Shown piece by piece: positions 5,369 through 7,257 of a stretch of 7,257 nucleotides of DNA. The stretch's first letter is position 1. The number at the start of each line of letters is the position of its first letter. This DNA comes from Chloroflexota bacterium (GTDB lineage Bacteria; Chloroflexota; Dehalococcoidia; Lucifugimonadales; UBA3495), in NCBI GenBank assembly GCA_022562335.1, contig JADFPM010000138.1, positions 1 through 7,257 on the forward strand, read 5' to 3'. Below the pieces are notes generated by a model that worked only from the letters and a program-made list of their open reading frames with translations, was not told the DNA's origin and searched no databases. The translations under genes and the position numbers were made by a program.

Positions 5369-5397
5369 ATTATAGGTATCCAGTAGTAAAAAGTCAA
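5369..5397 (-). promoter_or_regulatory. Sigma-70-type promoter of the tRNA-tuf operon
   Basis: On the minus strand TTGACT (5392-5397) and TATAAT (5369-5374) are separated by exactly 17 bases. This is 5/6 for the -35 and 6/6 for the -10 element, in an AT-rich island within a GC-rich chromosome. The start of transcription should be near 5362, about 82 nt before the first tRNA. It is the only strong promoter I see upstream of the whole tRNA-tuf-rpmG-secE-nusG-rplKAJ run. Confidence 0.85.
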
Positions 5398-5461
5398 TCG
5401 TGAGGGCGGGCGCAGAATAGCAGATACCGGGTGTCCCGCGGGCCGGTCCACGTGGTCTGGC

Positions 5462-5490
5462 TTGACGGCCCACTCCCCTTATTCTACACT
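5462..5490 (+). promoter_or_regulatory. Sigma-70-type promoter of apt
   Basis: TTGACG (5462-5467) and TACACT (5485-5490) are 17 bases apart on the plus strand. They match 5/6 at -35 and 4/6 at -10. Transcription would start near 5497, about 97 nt before the preferred apt ATG. It is divergent from the tRNA-tuf promoter, with 64 bases between the two -35 elements. Confidence 0.65.
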
Positions 5491-5523
5491 GCTTCGTGGC
5501 CTCCCGAGAGGCGTGAGAAAGGT

Positions 5524-5569
5524 ATTAGCGCGGCCCAACCCGCCATTACCGGGCTAATGTTGGGCCCGG
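5524..5569 (+). promoter_or_regulatory. Overlapping alternative helices in the apt 5' leader
   Basis: Three perfect pairings share sequence: ATTAGC 5524-5529 with GCTAAT 5553-5558; GGCCCAAC 5532-5539 with GTTGGGCC 5559-5566; CCGGGC 5549-5554 with GCCCGG 5564-5569. The first two interleave (a-b-a'-b') with only 2 nt and 0 nt in the critical connections, so they cannot easily coexist. The third excludes both. The set ends about 25 nt before the apt ATG. It could be a cis-regulatory switch, but no known riboswitch class is recognised. Confidence 0.35.
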
Positions 5570-5593
5570 TGCGTGACTGAGAGTCGAATTTCG

Positions 5594-6106
5594 ATGGAGC
5601 TAAAGTCCTTTATCAGGGATATCCCAGACTTTCCTGAGCCGGGGATCCTCTTTCGCGACATCACCCCCTTGCTTCAAAACACCCTCGCGTTTACTTTTGC
5701 CATCGACCAACTGCGGGAGCATTTCGACCCTTCGGATTTCGAGGTGATAGTTCCGGTGGAATCCAGGGGATTTCTGTTTGGCGCGCCGATGGCATATCAG
5801 ATGGGAAAGTCCCTGGTGCCGGTTCGCAAGCCGGGCAAATTGCCCTCAGCCATTCATTCCACCGAATACAGCCTGGAGTACGGCAGCAACGCCATGGAGA
5901 TACACGTGGATGGCATCAGCCCCGGGCAAAGGGTGTTGATACTGGACGACCTTCTGGCGACGGGAGGGACCTTGGCAGCCACGGCCCGCCTGGTTGAAAA
6001 GGCCGGCGGCGTCATTGCCGGGATAGGCGTGGTGATAGAACTTACCGACCTGGACGGCCGAAGCAAGCTGAAAGGTTACGACCTGTTTTCGCTGGTCCAA
6101 TACTAA
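5594..6106 (+). CDS. apt: Adenine phosphoribosyltransferase
   Basis: Apt makes AMP and pyrophosphate from adenine and PRPP (purine salvage, cytosol). From ATG 5594 the product is 170 aa, the usual length, and begins MELKSFIRDIPDFPEPGILF, the family N-terminus. Other signatures are FRDITPLLQN, PVESRGFLFGAPMAYQMGKSL (about 50-70), the conserved RKPGKLP loop, and the PRPP-binding motif RVLILDDLLATGGTLAA (about 113-129). An in-frame GTG at 5573 would add MTESRIS; I prefer ATG because the added residues are not family-like and GTG has no Shine-Dalgarno before it, while GAGAG lies about 11 bases before ATG. The gene is divergent from the tRNA-tuf operon and followed after 74 nt by an MBL-fold gene on the same strand. 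Confidence 0.97.
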   Translation: MELKSFIRDIPDFPEPGILFRDITPLLQNTLAFTFAIDQLREHFDPSDFEVIVPVESRGFLFGAPMAYQMGKSLVPVRKPGKLPSAIHSTEYSLEYGSNAMEIHVDGISPGQRVLILDDLLATGGTLAATARLVEKAGGVIAGIGVVIELTDLDGRSKLKGYDLFSLVQY

Positions 6107-6114
6107 ACCGGAAA

Positions 6115-6137
6115 CCCCAGGCCGGAAACGCCTGGGG
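6115..6137 (+). terminator. Hairpin between apt and the MBL-fold gene
   Basis: CCCCAGGC (6115-6122) pairs perfectly with GCCTGGGG (6130-6137) around a 7-nt loop, 8 bases after the apt stop. No T-run follows (TGCAAC), so it is not a classic intrinsic terminator. It may be a weak or factor-assisted terminator, or an mRNA 3'-end stabiliser within a shared transcript. Confidence 0.4.
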
Positions 6138-6180
6138 TGCAACTAGCGAACATCAAATCGATTTAGAGACGGAGTAACAG

Positions 6181-7050
6181 ATGACTGATAAAGTCACGGT
6201 AGGAAATGTGGAGATCACGGCGGTGCTGGACATGGTGCCGCCGTCCCGGGAACCGTCGATGATGTTTCCCACCACCAACGCCGCCGATTGGGCGGCGCAC
6301 CAGGACGCCTTGGAAAACGGCCAGTTGCAACTGTACTACGGCGTTTTCGTGCTCAAGTCTCAGGGCAAATTGATCTTGGTGGACACGGGATTGGGCCCAG
6401 GCCCCCATGCCGACCGGGGCAACGTCACCGGCAATCTATACGAGAATCTGCGTCCCGTCTTGGCCCCGCCGGACAATACCCAAAACACCAACGTATCTCC
6501 GTCGGACGAGATCGACATCGTGGTCCATACCCACTTGCACGGAGACCATGTGGGTTGGAACCTCCGTTATCAAGGCGGCATGCCCGCTCCCACCTTCCGC
6601 CGGGCCAGGTACCTGGTGCCCAAGCTGGATTGGGACCATTTCACCTCACCGGACGTCCTTGAATCGGCCCCTTACGTCAAGCTCCAGGTTATGCCGCTGC
6701 GGCGGTTGCGGAAGATGGACCTGATAGAGGGTGAATACAACATCACCGACGAAGTGAGCACCTTCCCCACGCCGGGACACACGCCGGGACACCAATCGAT
6801 ATTGATCAAGTCCCAAGGCCAAACCGCGATCATTGCCGGCGACGTCCTTCACAACAAAGCCCAAGTCCAGGAGCCCAGTTGGTGCGCCGGGGTTGACACC
6901 GATAAAGACCAAAGCACCAAGAGCCGTGAGGCCTTGCTGGAGCGTGCCGAGCGGGACGATGCCATCGTGGCGGCCGGGCACTTTGCTCCGGCGGACCATC
7001 TCGGGAAAGTGGTCACCCGCGAGGGCCGCCGGTACTGGCAGGGCATCTGA
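6181..7050 (+). CDS. MBL-fold metallohydrolase (lactonase/glyoxalase II-like)
   Basis: The 289-aa product belongs to the metallo-beta-lactamase superfamily. Metal ligands are in the expected order: HTHLHGDH at 116-123 (H118, H120, D122, H123), PGHTPGH with H200, AGD with D221, and AGHF with H267. This is a full dinuclear site. The N-terminal LILVDTGLGPG (about 64-74) is the standard beta-strand/DTG motif. There is no signal peptide, so it is probably cytosolic. The overall pattern, with a long N-terminal lead, HxHxDHVGWN and AGDVLHN, is close to the AHL-lactonase-like and uncharacterised hydrolase subgroup, but substrate cannot be told from sequence. ATG 6181 has GGAGTAA about 8 bases upstream. 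The gap to apt is 74 nt, with a hairpin between, so shared transcription is possible but unproven. Confidence 0.93.
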   Translation: MTDKVTVGNVEITAVLDMVPPSREPSMMFPTTNAADWAAHQDALENGQLQLYYGVFVLKSQGKLILVDTGLGPGPHADRGNVTGNLYENLRPVLAPPDNTQNTNVSPSDEIDIVVHTHLHGDHVGWNLRYQGGMPAPTFRRARYLVPKLDWDHFTSPDVLESAPYVKLQVMPLRRLRKMDLIEGEYNITDEVSTFPTPGHTPGHQSILIKSQGQTAIIAGDVLHNKAQVQEPSWCAGVDTDKDQSTKSREALLERAERDDAIVAAGHFAPADHLGKVVTREGRRYWQGI

Positions 7051-7063
7051 CATAACCATGTTA

Positions 7064-7093
7064 TCCCGCCGCCCGTGATGCCTAATGGCGGGA
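7064..7093 (+). terminator. Possible 3' hairpin after the MBL-fold gene
   Basis: TCCCGCC (7064-7070) pairs perfectly with GGCGGGA (7087-7093) over a 16-nt loop, starting 13 bases after the MBL-fold stop. No T-run follows. It may mark the end of the transcript, but it is weak evidence alone. Confidence 0.35.
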
Positions 7094-7112
7094 CCGTCCA
7101 CGGCTGTTGCGG

Positions 7113-7128
7113 CAAAACGGCCATTTTG
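7113..7128. repeat. 16-nt near-palindrome (operator-like dyad)
   Basis: CAAAACGGCCATTTTG is symmetric except for one mismatched pair (C/A at positions 6 and 11). It lies between the MBL-fold gene and a possible plus-strand promoter (TGGACT 7135-7140, 16 bases, CATAAT 7157-7162). It could be an operator or a chance dyad. No gene is recognisable in the remaining bases up to 7257; only an ATG at 7231 without a convincing ribosome binding site is present. Confidence 0.25.
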
Positions 7129-7257
7129 AAACGGTGGACTTGGCGTCCGGTGGGTTCATAATCCTAACTCTCACCGGGCGCATGCCATTTTCTGGCCGGA
7201 CAGGATTCAAAATAGGGCTCCCTTAACTTAATGAAATCGGGTCATTTGCGGTCGCAT

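Noticed and set aside
5150..5473. Minus-strand frames across tRNA-Thr(UGU) and its promoter
   Set aside because: They read through a clear tRNA gene and a near-consensus promoter, and the products resemble no family I know.
5573..5593. GTG at 5573 as the apt start
   Set aside because: It adds seven residues not seen at the family N-terminus and has no Shine-Dalgarno sequence before it; ATG 5594 gives the standard 170-aa protein.
6769..6793. Tandem repeat ACGCCGGGACAC in the MBL-fold gene
   Set aside because: It encodes the conserved PGHTPGH motif, whose two PGH units are a family feature, so no special repeat is needed to explain it.
1..7257. CRISPR arrays, insertion sequences, rRNA genes or defence systems
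   Set aside because: No spaced direct repeats, transposase motifs, rRNA segments or recognisable defence proteins were seen on either strand.

Overview
The window looks like a bacterial chromosome fragment of high GC content (about 60-68% in two 60-base blocks I counted by hand) that carries the translation/transcription core operon on the minus strand. The gene order, a type-L33 protein with two CxxC pairs between EF-Tu and SecE, and the style of EF-Tu, L1 and L10 suggest Chloroflexota, possibly Dehalococcoidia/SAR202-like. That placement is an inference from memory of the families and was not tested by a search.

Reading the minus strand in the direction of transcription (right to left): a near-consensus promoter (about 5369-5397), a leader with a terminator-like hairpin, then tRNA-Thr(UGU), tRNA-Tyr(GUA), tRNA-Thr(GGU), tuf (EF-Tu), rpmG (L33), secE, nusG, rplK (L11), rplA (L1), a structured 274-nt L10-type leader with an intrinsic attenuator, and rplJ (L10). 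This is the E. coli thrU-tyrU-(glyT)-thrT-tufB / secE-nusG / rplKAJL arrangement in one unbroken run, lacking glyT and with rpmG inserted. rplL and rpoB should follow rplJ but are not present.

To the right of the tRNA promoter, on the plus strand, are a divergent promoter (5462-5490), a 5' leader with overlapping mutually exclusive helices, apt (adenine phosphoribosyltransferase), a hairpin, and an MBL-fold metallohydrolase. The last 207 nt hold hairpins and a possible promoter but no recognisable gene.

The left end is the odd part. Bases 1 to about 220 are GC-rich and encode a fragment resembling a WD40-like/PD40 beta-propeller. Bases about 220 to about 625 are AT-rich (about 35-38% GC in three hand-counted blocks) and carry two plus-strand, translationally coupled reading frames. 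The second begins with an N-terminus typical of phage virion proteins. This segment runs directly into the 3' end of rplJ on the opposite strand. The simplest explanation is a chimeric assembly (or less likely a real insertion) with junctions near 220 and 610-665.
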